Origin: Geodermatophilus dictyosporus | GTDB lineage: Bacteria; Actinomycetota; Actinomycetes; Mycobacteriales; Geodermatophilaceae | Direction: 5' to 3' | DNA length: 64,000 bases | Assembly: GCF_900115505.1 (NCBI RefSeq) | Contig: NZ_FOWQ01000003.1 | Span: 620,001-684,000, forward strand | Part shown: positions 8,916 to 17,185 of the stretch, one piece after another | Layout: each line of letters starts with the position of its first letter | Numbering within the stretch: position 1 is the stretch's first letter | The notes under the pieces: model-generated | The model's input: the letters and a program-made list of their open reading frames with translations, nothing else | What the model was told of the DNA's origin: nothing | Databases searched by the model: none | Program-made: the position numbers and the translations under genes

Positions 8916-10976
8916 ATGAGCGCCGAGCCCGCCCCCGCCCCGTCCAACCCGCTGTCCGCCGAGTCGCCGCTGCCCTACGGGCTGCCGCCGTTCGCCGACG
9001 TCACCCTCGAGCACTGCCGCGAGGCGGTGCTCGCCGGCATGGCCGAGCAGCGCGCCGAGCTGGCCGCGATCACCGGGTCGGCCGAGCCGCCGACCTTCGC
9101 GAACACCGTCGAGGCGCTCGAGCGCTCCGGTGCGCTGCTGCGCCGGGCCGAGGCGGTGTTCGGCAACCTGGCGTCGTCGCTGTCCTCGCCGCGCCTGCGG
9201 GAGATCGAGCGCGAGCTCGCGCCGCTGGAGGCCGCGCACGCCGATGCCCTGCGGCTGGACCCGGAGCTGTTCGCCCGCGTCGACGCCGTCCACGCCGCCC
9301 GGCACTCCTCCGGCCTGGACCCCGAGGCCGTCCGGCTGGTCGAGCGCCACCGCCTCGACCGGGTGCTCGCCGGCGCCCGCCTCGACGAGGCCGGCCGCAC
9401 CCGGCTCTCGGGGCTCAACCGCGAGCTCTCCGAGCTGTCCACGCGGTTCGGGCAGAACCTGCAGCTGGCCACCGAGGCCGCCGCCGTCCGGGTGGCCGAC
9501 GCCGCCGGGCTCGACGGGCTGGCCGAGGAGGAGCTCGCCGCCGCGGCCCGCGCCGCCGCCGACCGCGGGCTCGAGGGGTACGTGCTGCCCCTGCTGCTGC
9601 CCACCGGCCAGCCGGTGCTGGCCAAGCTGCGCGACCGCGAGCTGCGCCGCCGGGTGTTCGAGGCCTCGGTGTCCCGGGCGTCGTCCGGGGAGCACGACAA
9701 CGGGCCGGTGGCCGCCCGGATCGCCCGGGTGCGGGCCGAGCGCGCCCGGCTGCTCGGCTTCGCCACCCACGCCGACCTGGTCCTGGCCGACCAGACCGCC
9801 GGCAGCACCGCCGCCGTCGACGCGATGCTGGCCTCGATGGTCGGCCCGTCGATGGCCAACGCCCGCGCGGAGGCCGCGGCGCTGGCCGAGGTCGCCGCCC
9901 GCGACGGCGTGACCGAGCTGGCGCCGTGGGACTGGGCCTTCTACAGCGAGCAGGTGCGCGCCGAGCGGTACGCGGTCGACACCGCGGCGCTGCGGCCCTG
10001 GTTCGAGCTGGACCGGGTGCTCGTCGACGGCGTCTTCCGGGCCGCCGAGCTGCTCTACGGCCTGCGCTTCACCGCGCGCCCCGACCTCGCCGGCTACCAC
10101 CCCGACGTCCGGGTGTGGGAGGTCAGCGGTCCCGACGGCGAGGGGATCGGGCTCTACCTCGGCGACTTCCTCGCCCGCGAGGGCAAGCGCGGCGGGGCGT
10201 GGATGAGCTCCTTCGTGACCCAGTCGCGGCTGCTGGGCACCCGGCCGGTCGTCGTCAACAACCTCAACGTGGCCCGCGCGCCGGAGGGCCGGCCGACGCT
10301 GCTCACCCTCGCCGAGGTCGACACGCTCTTCCACGAGTTCGGCCACGCCCTGCACGGGCTCTGCTCCGCGGTCACCTACCCGCGCTTCTCCGGGACGGCG
10401 GTGCCCCGGGACTTCGTCGAGTTCCCCAGCCAGGTCAACGAGATGTGGGCGCTGTGGCCGGAGGTGCTCGGCCACTACGCGCGGCACGTCCAGACGGGGG
10501 AGCCGCTGCCGGCCGCCGTCGTGGAGGCGATCGACGCCGCGTCGCTGTGGGGCGAGGGCTTCGCGACGCTGGAGTACCTCGCGGCCACCCTGCTCGACCA
10601 GGCCTGGCACCGGATCACCCCGGAGACCGAGGTCGGCGACCCGGCGGAGTTCGAGCGGCGGGCGCTGGAGGAGGCCGGCGTCGCCTTCGACCTGGTGCCG
10701 CCCCGGTACCGGACGACGTACTTCCAGCACGTCTTCGCGGGGGGCTACGCGGCCGGCTACTACTCCTACATCTGGTCGGAGGTCCTCGACGCCGACACCG
10801 TGGAGTGGTTCAAGGAGCACGGGGGGTTGCGGCGGGAGAACGGCGACGCCTTCCGCGAGCGGCTGCTCTCCCGCGGCGGCTCGGTGGACCCCCTGGAGGC
10901 CTTCCGCGCCGTCCGCGGCCGCGACGCCGACCCCGCGCCGCTGCTGCGCCGCCGCGGCCTGGCGCCGAGCAGCTAG
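8916..10976 (+). CDS. M3 family zinc metallopeptidase (oligopeptidase A / Dcp type)
   Basis: A 686-residue cytoplasmic peptidase of family M3. The zinc site FHEFGHALHG is near residue 475, with the third ligand glutamate about 25 residues later in the NEMWALWPE region. The N-terminal half is helical, as in peptidyl-dipeptidase Dcp and oligopeptidase A. It trims short peptides, probably products of ATP-dependent proteases. No signal peptide is visible. It follows the ABC permease by 29 bases and may share its transcript. The ATG at 8916 gives a normal family N-terminus (LPYGLPPFADV). Confidence 0.92.
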   Translation: MSAEPAPAPSNPLSAESPLPYGLPPFADVTLEHCREAVLAGMAEQRAELAAITGSAEPPTFANTVEALERSGALLRRAEAVFGNLASSLSSPRLREIERELAPLEAAHADALRLDPELFARVDAVHAARHSSGLDPEAVRLVERHRLDRVLAGARLDEAGRTRLSGLNRELSELSTRFGQNLQLATEAAAVRVADAAGLDGLAEEELAAAARAAADRGLEGYVLPLLLPTGQPVLAKLRDRELRRRVFEASVSRASSGEHDNGPVAARIARVRAERARLLGFATHADLVLADQTAGSTAAVDAMLASMVGPSMANARAEAAALAEVAARDGVTELAPWDWAFYSEQVRAERYAVDTAALRPWFELDRVLVDGVFRAAELLYGLRFTARPDLAGYHPDVRVWEVSGPDGEGIGLYLGDFLAREGKRGGAWMSSFVTQSRLLGTRPVVVNNLNVARAPEGRPTLLTLAEVDTLFHEFGHALHGLCSAVTYPRFSGTAVPRDFVEFPSQVNEMWALWPEVLGHYARHVQTGEPLPAAVVEAIDAASLWGEGFATLEYLAATLLDQAWHRITPETEVGDPAEFERRALEEAGVAFDLVPPRYRTTYFQHVFAGGYAAGYYSYIWSEVLDADTVEWFKEHGGLRRENGDAFRERLLSRGGSVDPLEAFRAVRGRDADPAPLLRRRGLAPSS

Positions 10977-11076
10977 GGGCCGTCAGGCCCGGTCGTGCCG
11001 AGTGGGCCACGGAGGGGTCCCGCGCAGGCGCGACGCAGCGGCTCCGCGGCGGGTGGGGACGGCACCTGGCCGCGGT

Positions 11077-11094
11077 GCGGTCCGGTAGGACCGC
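11077..11094. terminator. Weak hairpin between convergent genes
   Basis: A 7-base perfect stem, GCGGTCC / GGACCGC, with a GGTA loop lies between the convergent M3 peptidase and RNHCP genes. No T-tract follows, as is common in actinobacteria. It could terminate either transcript. Confidence 0.35.
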
Positions 11095-11098
11095 GGTG

Positions 11099-11419
11099 TC
11101 ACAGCCAGGGGAGGCTGAGCACCAGGTCGAGGTCGTCGGGCGCGTCGCCGTCGCGGACCAGCCGGTTGGGCTGGCGGTGGCCGCACGCCGTGCAGCGGTG
11201 CACCACCTGCCAGCCCTTGCCCGACTTCTCCACCAGCCCGATCGGCTCCATCGGCTGGCGGCACCCGCTCGCGCGGTCACCGGGCAGGTCGTCGACGTGC
11301 AGCGACCACAGGCAGAACGGGCAGTGGTTGCGGTAGTGCCCGTCGGTGTTGGCCGGGACGGCGCCGGAGCAGTGGACGCAGGTGAAGCCGGTGTTCTCCG
11401 CCCGCCGGGACCGGGCCAT
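11099..11419 (-). CDS. RNHCP domain protein
   Basis: A 106-residue protein matching the RNHCP family, named after the conserved motif seen here as YRNHCPFC. There are three Cys-x-x-Cys pairs (CVHC, CPFC and CTAC), with further Cys/His residues that could bind two zinc ions. The family is uncharacterised and found mostly in actinobacteria and firmicutes. The gene lies 26 bases downstream of greA on the same strand and may be co-transcribed, so a nucleic-acid role is possible but unproven. Confidence 0.85.
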   Translation of the reverse strand: MARSRRAENTGFTCVHCSGAVPANTDGHYRNHCPFCLWSLHVDDLPGDRASGCRQPMEPIGLVEKSGKGWQVVHRCTACGHRQPNRLVRDGDAPDDLDLVLSLPWL

Positions 11420-11445
11420 GCCCGTGACGGAGCGCGGGGCTCGGG

Positions 11446-11946
11446 TCAGGGGACGAACGGCTCGACGGCGACGACCTCGACGGTGATGTCGCGGCCGTTG
11501 GGCGCCTGGTAGGTGACCGACGTGCCCGGCTTCGAGCCCAGGATCGCCGAGCCCATCGCCGACTCCGGCGAGTAGACGGCGAGGTCGGTGGTGCCGGCGA
11601 TCTCGCGCGAGCCGAGCAGGAACTTCTCGGTCTCGTCGTCGCCCTGGAAGCGGATCGTGATGACCGTGCCGAGCTCGGCGGTGGTCGCCGTCGTCGGCGG
11701 CTCGCCCACCCGCGCCTTGCGCAGCAGGTCGGTGAGCTGGCGGATCCGGCCCTCCTGCTTGCCCTGCTCCTCCTTGGCGGCGTGGTAGCCGCCGTTCTCC
11801 TTGAGGTCGCCCTCCTCGCGGCGGGCGTTGATCTCGGCGGCCATGGCGGGCCGGCCGGCCACCAACTGGTCGAGCTCGGCCTTCAGCCGGTCGTGGGCCT
11901 CCTGGGTCAGCCAGATGCCCTGCTCGTGCTCAGTGGGGGTGGTCAC
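11446..11946 (-). CDS. greA: Transcription elongation factor GreA
   Basis: Rescues backtracked RNA polymerase by stimulating cleavage of the transcript 3' end. The 166-residue protein has the N-terminal coiled-coil finger (residues 1-80). Its tip carries the acidic pair in REEGDLKENGGYH, which holds the catalytic Mg ion in the polymerase secondary channel. The C-terminal FKBP-like domain ends VEVVAVEP. The start is GTG at 11946. It is divergent from mca with a 219-base gap; greA next to mca is also the mycobacterial arrangement (from memory, Rv1080c/Rv1082). Confidence 0.95.
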   Translation of the reverse strand: MTTPTEHEQGIWLTQEAHDRLKAELDQLVAGRPAMAAEINARREEGDLKENGGYHAAKEEQGKQEGRIRQLTDLLRKARVGEPPTTATTAELGTVITIRFQGDDETEKFLLGSREIAGTTDLAVYSPESAMGSAILGSKPGTSVTYQAPNGRDITVEVVAVEPFVP

Positions 11947-12165
11947 GCGGGGGACTCCTGCAGCAGCTCGGGGGCCGCCTCCCGGTCGAGAGGCGGCGAC
12001 GTCGATCCGACGAAGCTAACACCGGCCGACGGCGCCACGCACGGACCCGGGGTCCGTTGCGGGGACGGCGGAGGTACCCGGGAACACAGTGACGAGCAGC
12101 ACATCCACCCGTCCGGATGGCCGGGGGCGCGGCACCCCGTCGTCGACTCGGGGGACACTGGTCCG

Positions 12166-13053
12166 GTGACCGAAGCAGACCCGATGCGCCTGCTCGCCGT
12201 GCACGCCCACCCCGACGACGAGTCGAGCAAGGGCGCGGCGACGATGGCGAAGTACGTCGCCGAGGGCGTCCAGGTGATGGTGGCGACGTGCACCGGCGGC
12301 GAGCGCGGCTCGGTGCTCAACCCGGCGCTGGACCGGCCCGAGGTGTGGGAGCGCCTGCCGCAGCTGCGCGCCGAGGAGATGGCGCGCGCCCGCGAGATCC
12401 TGGGCGTCGAGCAGGAGTTCCTCGGGTTCGTCGACTCGGGCCTGCCCGAGGGCGACCCGCTGCCGCCGCTGCCCGAGGGCTGCTTCGCGCTGGTGCCCAC
12501 CGAGGAGGCGGCCGCACCGCTGGTCGCGCTCATCCGCCGGTTCCGCCCGCACGTCGTGCTCACCTACGACGAGCGCGGCGGCTACCCCCACCCCGACCAC
12601 GTCAAGACCCACGACGTGTCGGTGCTGGCCTTCGAGGCGGCCGGCGACCCCGAGCGCTACCCCGACCTGGGGGAGCCCTGGCAGCCGAGCAAGCTCTACT
12701 ACCACATGGGCTTCACGCTGACCCGCACGCGGGCGCTGCACGAGGCGATGCTCGAGACCGGCGCCGAGTCGCCCTACGCCGAGTGGCTGGCCACCTGGGA
12801 CCCCGCGCGCGACATGTCCCACCGGGTGACCACCCGCGTGCCCTGCGCGGAGTACTTCCCGGTCCGCGACGCCGCGCTGATCGCGCACGCCACCCAGATC
12901 GACCCGCACGGCCGCTGGTTCGCCTGCCCCATGGACCTGCAGCAGCGGGTCTGGCCGACCGAGGACTACGAGCTGGCCCGCTCGCTGGTCGACTCCACCC
13001 TGCCCGAGGACGACCTGTTCGCCGGCATCCGCAGCGAGGTGCCCGTCCTGTGA
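12166..13053 (+). CDS. mca: Mycothiol S-conjugate amidase
   Basis: A zinc amidase of the LmbE/PIG-L family. It cleaves mycothiol conjugates of toxins and drugs, releasing a mercapturic acid for export and GlcN-Ins for recycling. The AHPDDESSKGA motif near residue 15 holds the zinc ligands His and Asp plus the catalytic base. YPHPDH near residue 140 holds the third ligand. The 295 residues and the YYHMGFT segment favour Mca over the deacetylase MshB. The start is GTG at 12166. The stop overlaps the next gene (GTGA). It implies mycothiol as the main thiol, hence an actinobacterium. Confidence 0.93.
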   Translation: MTEADPMRLLAVHAHPDDESSKGAATMAKYVAEGVQVMVATCTGGERGSVLNPALDRPEVWERLPQLRAEEMARAREILGVEQEFLGFVDSGLPEGDPLPPLPEGCFALVPTEEAAAPLVALIRRFRPHVVLTYDERGGYPHPDHVKTHDVSVLAFEAAGDPERYPDLGEPWQPSKLYYHMGFTLTRTRALHEAMLETGAESPYAEWLATWDPARDMSHRVTTRVPCAEYFPVRDAALIAHATQIDPHGRWFACPMDLQQRVWPTEDYELARSLVDSTLPEDDLFAGIRSEVPVL

Positions 13054-13397
13054 ACGCCGTCGCGACCGGTGCCGTCCTCGCCGCCGCCGAGGAGCTGCCC
13101 GAGGACGTCGGCAAGTCCGGCCCGCTGGGGCTGCTCCTCGTCCTCGTGCTGCTCGTCGCCGCGGTGCTGCTGGTCAAGTCGATGAGCGGGCACCTGAAGA
13201 AGCTGCCGCGCAGCTTCGACGACCCCGAGGACGACGGGCCGGCGATCGTCGTCCCCGACACCCCGGCCGAGCTGGTCGACCCGCCCCGGCAACCCGGGCA
13301 GGACCTGCTCGACACGCTGCGCCGGGCGCCCCGCGCCATCGAGGGCCCGCGCCCGGAGCGCGGGGACGGCGGCCGGACGGACCCGCAGGCGCGCTGA
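13050..13397 (+). CDS. Small membrane protein following mca
   Basis: A 115-residue protein with one clear transmembrane helix (residues about 26-44, LGLLLVLVLLVAAVLLVKSM). It is followed by KKLPRSFD and an acidic, proline-rich tail. Its GTG start overlaps the mca stop, so it is translationally coupled. A similar short membrane protein follows mca in mycobacteria (Rv1083, from memory). The function is unknown; anchoring or assisting mycothiol-conjugate processing at the membrane is only a guess. Confidence 0.8.
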   Translation: MNAVATGAVLAAAEELPEDVGKSGPLGLLLVLVLLVAAVLLVKSMSGHLKKLPRSFDDPEDDGPAIVVPDTPAELVDPPRQPGQDLLDTLRRAPRAIEGPRPERGDGGRTDPQAR

Positions 13398-13424
13398 CGC
13401 CGGCGCGGTCCCGGCACCTCCCGG

Positions 13425-16370
13425 TCAGAGGAGGTCCTCCGGGCGCCGTCGCCGCCCGTCGGCCACCGCCGCCGCGCAGGCGTCCCCGAGCGCCGCGTGC
13501 AGCCGGGGCCGCCACCGGTCGTGCCACCGCGCCTGGACCGGGGTGCGCGGGAGGCCGGCCGCCTCCCGCACCTCCTCGGCGCAGCCCAGCAGCCGGGCGG
13601 CGGCCCGCGCGTCGCCGCGGGCCAGGGTGGCCTCCGCCAGCAGGTCGAGGCTCTCCGCGAGGGCGGCGCGGTGGTCGAGGTCGAGGGCGGTCCGCGCGGC
13701 CCGGCGGTACCGCTCCGCGGCCGTGCCCGGATCGCCGCGGCGCAGGGCCACGCGGCCCAGCGTCTGCAGTGCCGCGGTGACGCCCTCAGGGTAGCCGGTC
13801 CCCTCGAACACCGCGAGCGCCTCCCCGGCCAGGTCCCCGGCCGCCGTCAGGTCGTCCCCGGCCAGGCAGGTGCGGGCGTGCTGCTCCAGGCAGAGGCCGA
13901 CCAGGTGCCGGTCACCGGCGCGGTCGAGCACGGGCCGGGCCTGGACCAGCAGCTCCAGGGCGCCGGTGGAGTCCCCGGCGTCGAGGGCCGTGCGGGCGCG
14001 CAGCACGAGGGCCAGGCCCGCGCCGCTGTCGGAGCGCACCGACCGGTACAGGGCGATGGAGCGGTCCTGCGCCGCGGCGGCCTCGGCGGGCCTGCCCAGC
14101 GCCCAGTGGGCCGTGCCCAGGTGCAGGAGACTGCGCGCCTCGCCGCGGACGTCGCCGACGGCGGCGAAGCCGGCCGCCGCCGCCCGGCACTCCCGCTCCG
14201 CGGTGCGCAGGTCGCCGACCGACTCGGCGTGCATGCCGCCGGCCAGCCGCAGCCAGGCGTCCAGCCGCGGCCCGTGCGGTCCGGCGGCCCGCGCCGCGGC
14301 CACCCAGGTCCGCGCCTCGGCGAAGGTGCCCTCGTAGGACCAGTACCAGGACAGCGCGCACACCAGCCGGGCACCGACCCCGGCGCGGGACGGTGTGCCG
14401 TCGAGGGCGTGCCGCAGGGCCGCCCGCAGGTCGGGCCCGGCCGTGCGCAGGTCGGCGAACCACCCGGCCTGGTCGGCGCCGCGGATGCTGCGGTCGGCCT
14501 CCTCGGCGAACGCGGCGTACCACCGGGCGTGCCGGTCCCTGCTCGCCTCCGCCGCCGCCGGGTCGCGCGCCAACCGGCCGGCGGCGTGGGTGCGCACGGT
14601 CTCCAGCAGCCGGAAGTGGTCCTCGCCCGCCGCGGTCACCAGCGACTGGCGGACCAGTGCGAGCAGCAGCCGGAGGCCGTCCGCGGGGAGGTCCGCGCCG
14701 GCGACCTCCACCGCCGCCTCGAGCGGGAACGCCCCGGCGAAGACCGAGAGCCGGTCGAGGAAGGCCGCCTCCTCGTCGGACAGCAGGCCGTAGCTCCAGT
14801 CCATGACCGCGCGCAGCCCCGCGTGCCGCCCGGTGCCCTCGCCCTCGCCGAGCAGGCGCACGTGGTCGCCGAGCAGCGCCGCGGTCTTGGCCGGGCTGAG
14901 GGCCGCGGCGTGGGCGGCGGCGAGCTCGATGGCGAGCGGCAGCCCGTCGAGCAGGCGGCAGACGGCGGCGACGTCGCGGGCGTTGCCGGCGTCGAGGACG
15001 AAGCCGGGGCGGGCCTCGGCCGCCCGCTCGGCGTACAGCCGCACCGCCGGGGACGCCGTGACCGCCGGCAGGTCGGCGTCCCCGGTGGCCGGGAGGGGCA
15101 GCGGCGGCACCGGCCGGACCAGCTCGCCCGGCACGCCCAGGGGACGCCGGCTCGTCGCGAGGACGGCGAGGCGGGGGCAGCCGGCGGTGAGGGCCCGCAC
15201 CAGCGCGGCCACCTCGCCGGCCCGGTGCTCGCAGGTGTCGAGCACCAGCAGCGCGTCGCGCCCACCGATCCCGCGCACCAGCTCGGGGACGGCGTCGTCG
15301 GTGGAGGTCAGGCCGGTGCCCGTGGCGGCGGCGACGGCCGCGACCGCACCGCCCGGGGGAGTGTCGGCGAGGTCGGTCCACCACACGGTGCGCTCGGCCG
15401 CGCGGACCGCCTCGACCGCCAGGCGGGTCTTCCCGGCGCCGCCGGGGCCGGTGAGGGTGACCAGCCGGTGCCGGGACAGCGACCGGCGGAGCGTGGGCAC
15501 CTCGTCGTCCCGGCCGACCAGCGACGTGAGCGGCAGCGGCACGGGGGACGGCGCGGTCCGTTCCGCCGGCGGCGGTTCGGCGCGGGACGGCCCGGCCGGT
15601 GGCGGTGCGGGTGGCGCGTCGAGTGCCGGGTCCTGGTGGAGCACCCTGCGGGCGAGCTCCTGGAGCTGCGGCCCGGGGTCGAGGCCGAGCTCCTCGACTA
15701 GCGTCGCGCGGGCGGCCTCGAGGACGGCGAGTGCCTCGGCCTGGCGGCCGGCGCGGTAGAGCGCGAGCGCCAGCTGCCCGTGGAGGCGCTCGCGGTAGGG
15801 GTGCTCGCGCACCAGCCGGCCGAGATCGGGCAGGGCCTCGTCGGACCGCCCCAGGGCCAGCAGGGCCTCGGCGCGTGCCTCGTGGGCCTGCAGCCGCAGC
15901 TCCTCGGCCCGGGCGACCTCGCCCCGCGCGAAGTCCTCCTCGGCCACCTCGGCCAGTGCCGGCCCGCGCCACAGGGCGAGCGCCTCGGTGGCCGCCCGGA
16001 GGCGGTCGGCGGGGGGCGCGGCCGGCGCCCGGCCGGCCGTGACCAGCCGTTCGACGCGGAAGAGGTCGACGGTGTCCGGGGCGGTGGCGTGCGGGGGTAC
16101 GGCGAGCCGGTAGCCGGCCGGGGTGTGCTCGATCCGCAGCCGCGTGCCGGCGAGCGTGCGGCGGAGGTAGGAGACCAGGACCTGCAGGGCGTTGGCCGCG
16201 TCGACGGGGAGCTCGTCGGTCCACAGCCGGTCGATCAGCGTGCCCGGCGCCACGGGGCCGCCCCGCTCCAGCAGCAGCGACAGCAGGAGCCGGCGGGGCC
16301 GGCCGCGGCGGACCGTCACCGGGATGCCCTCCCGCCGCAGCTCCAGCGGGCCCAGCACCAGCAGTTCCAC
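13425..16370 (-). CDS. SARP/AfsR family transcriptional regulator with NB-ARC ATPase and TPR
   Basis: A 981-residue pathway regulator. Residues about 1-95 form an OmpR-like winged-helix DNA-binding domain (LWTDELPVDAANALQVLVSYLRR), and 95-240 form the bacterial transcriptional activation domain. After a Pro-rich linker comes an NB-ARC ATPase (P-loop LTGPGGAGKTRL near residue 310, later VLDTCEHR). The C-terminal ~350 residues are TPR-like helices. This is the AfsR architecture. It is divergent from the azoreductase gene; the shared 160-base gap holds 11-base-period repeats that could be its operator. The GTG at 16370 gives the normal family N-terminus. Confidence 0.92.
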   Translation of the reverse strand: MELLVLGPLELRREGIPVTVRRGRPRRLLLSLLLERGGPVAPGTLIDRLWTDELPVDAANALQVLVSYLRRTLAGTRLRIEHTPAGYRLAVPPHATAPDTVDLFRVERLVTAGRAPAAPPADRLRAATEALALWRGPALAEVAEEDFARGEVARAEELRLQAHEARAEALLALGRSDEALPDLGRLVREHPYRERLHGQLALALYRAGRQAEALAVLEAARATLVEELGLDPGPQLQELARRVLHQDPALDAPPAPPPAGPSRAEPPPAERTAPSPVPLPLTSLVGRDDEVPTLRRSLSRHRLVTLTGPGGAGKTRLAVEAVRAAERTVWWTDLADTPPGGAVAAVAAATGTGLTSTDDAVPELVRGIGGRDALLVLDTCEHRAGEVAALVRALTAGCPRLAVLATSRRPLGVPGELVRPVPPLPLPATGDADLPAVTASPAVRLYAERAAEARPGFVLDAGNARDVAAVCRLLDGLPLAIELAAAHAAALSPAKTAALLGDHVRLLGEGEGTGRHAGLRAVMDWSYGLLSDEEAAFLDRLSVFAGAFPLEAAVEVAGADLPADGLRLLLALVRQSLVTAAGEDHFRLLETVRTHAAGRLARDPAAAEASRDRHARWYAAFAEEADRSIRGADQAGWFADLRTAGPDLRAALRHALDGTPSRAGVGARLVCALSWYWSYEGTFAEARTWVAAARAAGPHGPRLDAWLRLAGGMHAESVGDLRTAERECRAAAAGFAAVGDVRGEARSLLHLGTAHWALGRPAEAAAAQDRSIALYRSVRSDSGAGLALVLRARTALDAGDSTGALELLVQARPVLDRAGDRHLVGLCLEQHARTCLAGDDLTAAGDLAGEALAVFEGTGYPEGVTAALQTLGRVALRRGDPGTAAERYRRAARTALDLDHRAALAESLDLLAEATLARGDARAAARLLGCAEEVREAAGLPRTPVQARWHDRWRPRLHAALGDACAAAVADGRRRRPEDLL

Positions 16371-16450
16371 CGGCCGGCTCCCGTGCGACGTCCGTGACCG
16401 CGACGACCGCAAGCTACCCGCTGGGCGGGGGGCGGACGGCTGGTGCGGCC

Positions 16451-16468
16451 GTGACAGCGGCGTGACAG
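16451..16468 (+). promoter_or_regulatory. Candidate SARP operator: two GTGACAG repeats, 11-base period
   Basis: GTGACAG occurs at 16451-16457 and again at 16462-16468, separated by CGGC, giving an exact 11-base period. SARP-type activators bind heptamer direct repeats spaced by one helical turn next to the -35 region. The site lies between the divergent SARP gene and the azoreductase gene, 62 bases before the latter's start. The link to this regulator is inferred from position and geometry only. Confidence 0.5.
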
Positions 16469-16530
16469 GTCGGGGGAGCACGGTCGGGACCCGACGCGGC
16501 GCAGGGCCGCGGCCGAACGGAGGAGTCCCG

Positions 16531-17157
16531 ATGTCCCGACTGCTGCACGTGTCCGCCTCGCCGCGCGGCGCCCGCTCCGAGTCGCTGGCCCTGGCGGCGA
16601 CGTTCCTGGACACCTGGCGCGAGCTCAACCCCCTCGACGAGGTCGACACCCTCGACCTGTGGGACGGCAGCCTGCCGGAGTTCGGGCCGACCGCCGCCGC
16701 GGCCAAGATGACGGTGTTCGCCGGCGGCGTGCCCGAGGGCGCCGAGGGCGAGGCGTGGGCGCGGACGGTGGCGACCTTCGAGCGCTTCGCCGCCGCCGAC
16801 CGGTACCTGTTCAGCGTCCCGATGTGGAACGCCGGGATCCCCTACGTCCTCAAGCAGTTCATCGACGTCGTCAGCCAGCCCGGCATGCTCTTCGGCTTCG
16901 ACCCGGAGGCCGGCTACACCGGTCTGCTGCAGGGGAGGAAGGCGGTCCTCCTGCTGACCAGCGCGGTGTACGGTCCCGGGCGCCCGCCGTCCTTCGGCTC
17001 GGACTTCCAGGCGCCCTACCTGCGCGACTGGCTGGCCTGGGCGGGGGTGTCCGACGTGCAGGAGGTCCACCTGCGCCCCGGGCTGGTCACCGCCGACGCC
17101 GCCGGGGACCGCCGGCGCGCACACGCGGCAGCCCATGACGTGGCGGCCAAGTTCTGA
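16531..17157 (+). CDS. FMN-dependent NADH-azoreductase (flavodoxin-like)
   Basis: A 208-residue flavodoxin-fold quinone/azo reductase of the AzoR family. The N-terminal LLHVSASPRGARSES is the FMN phosphate-binding loop, and PMWNAGIPYVLKQFIDVV is the family's flavin-contacting segment. It probably makes two-electron reductions of quinones, protecting against electrophile stress. GGAGGAG stands 6 bases before the ATG, a strong ribosome site. It is followed closely by the PhzF fusion and is divergent from the SARP gene, which may control it. Confidence 0.9.
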   Translation: MSRLLHVSASPRGARSESLALAATFLDTWRELNPLDEVDTLDLWDGSLPEFGPTAAAAKMTVFAGGVPEGAEGEAWARTVATFERFAAADRYLFSVPMWNAGIPYVLKQFIDVVSQPGMLFGFDPEAGYTGLLQGRKAVLLLTSAVYGPGRPPSFGSDFQAPYLRDWLAWAGVSDVQEVHLRPGLVTADAAGDRRRAHAAAHDVAAKF

Positions 17158-17185
17158 GCCGGTCGAGCCGGTCCGAGGAGGAGCC

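Noticed and set aside
13497-15701. Very long frames antisense to the SARP gene
   Set aside because: They are Arg/Gly/Pro-rich shadow translations with no domain; the SARP reading has complete domains in order.
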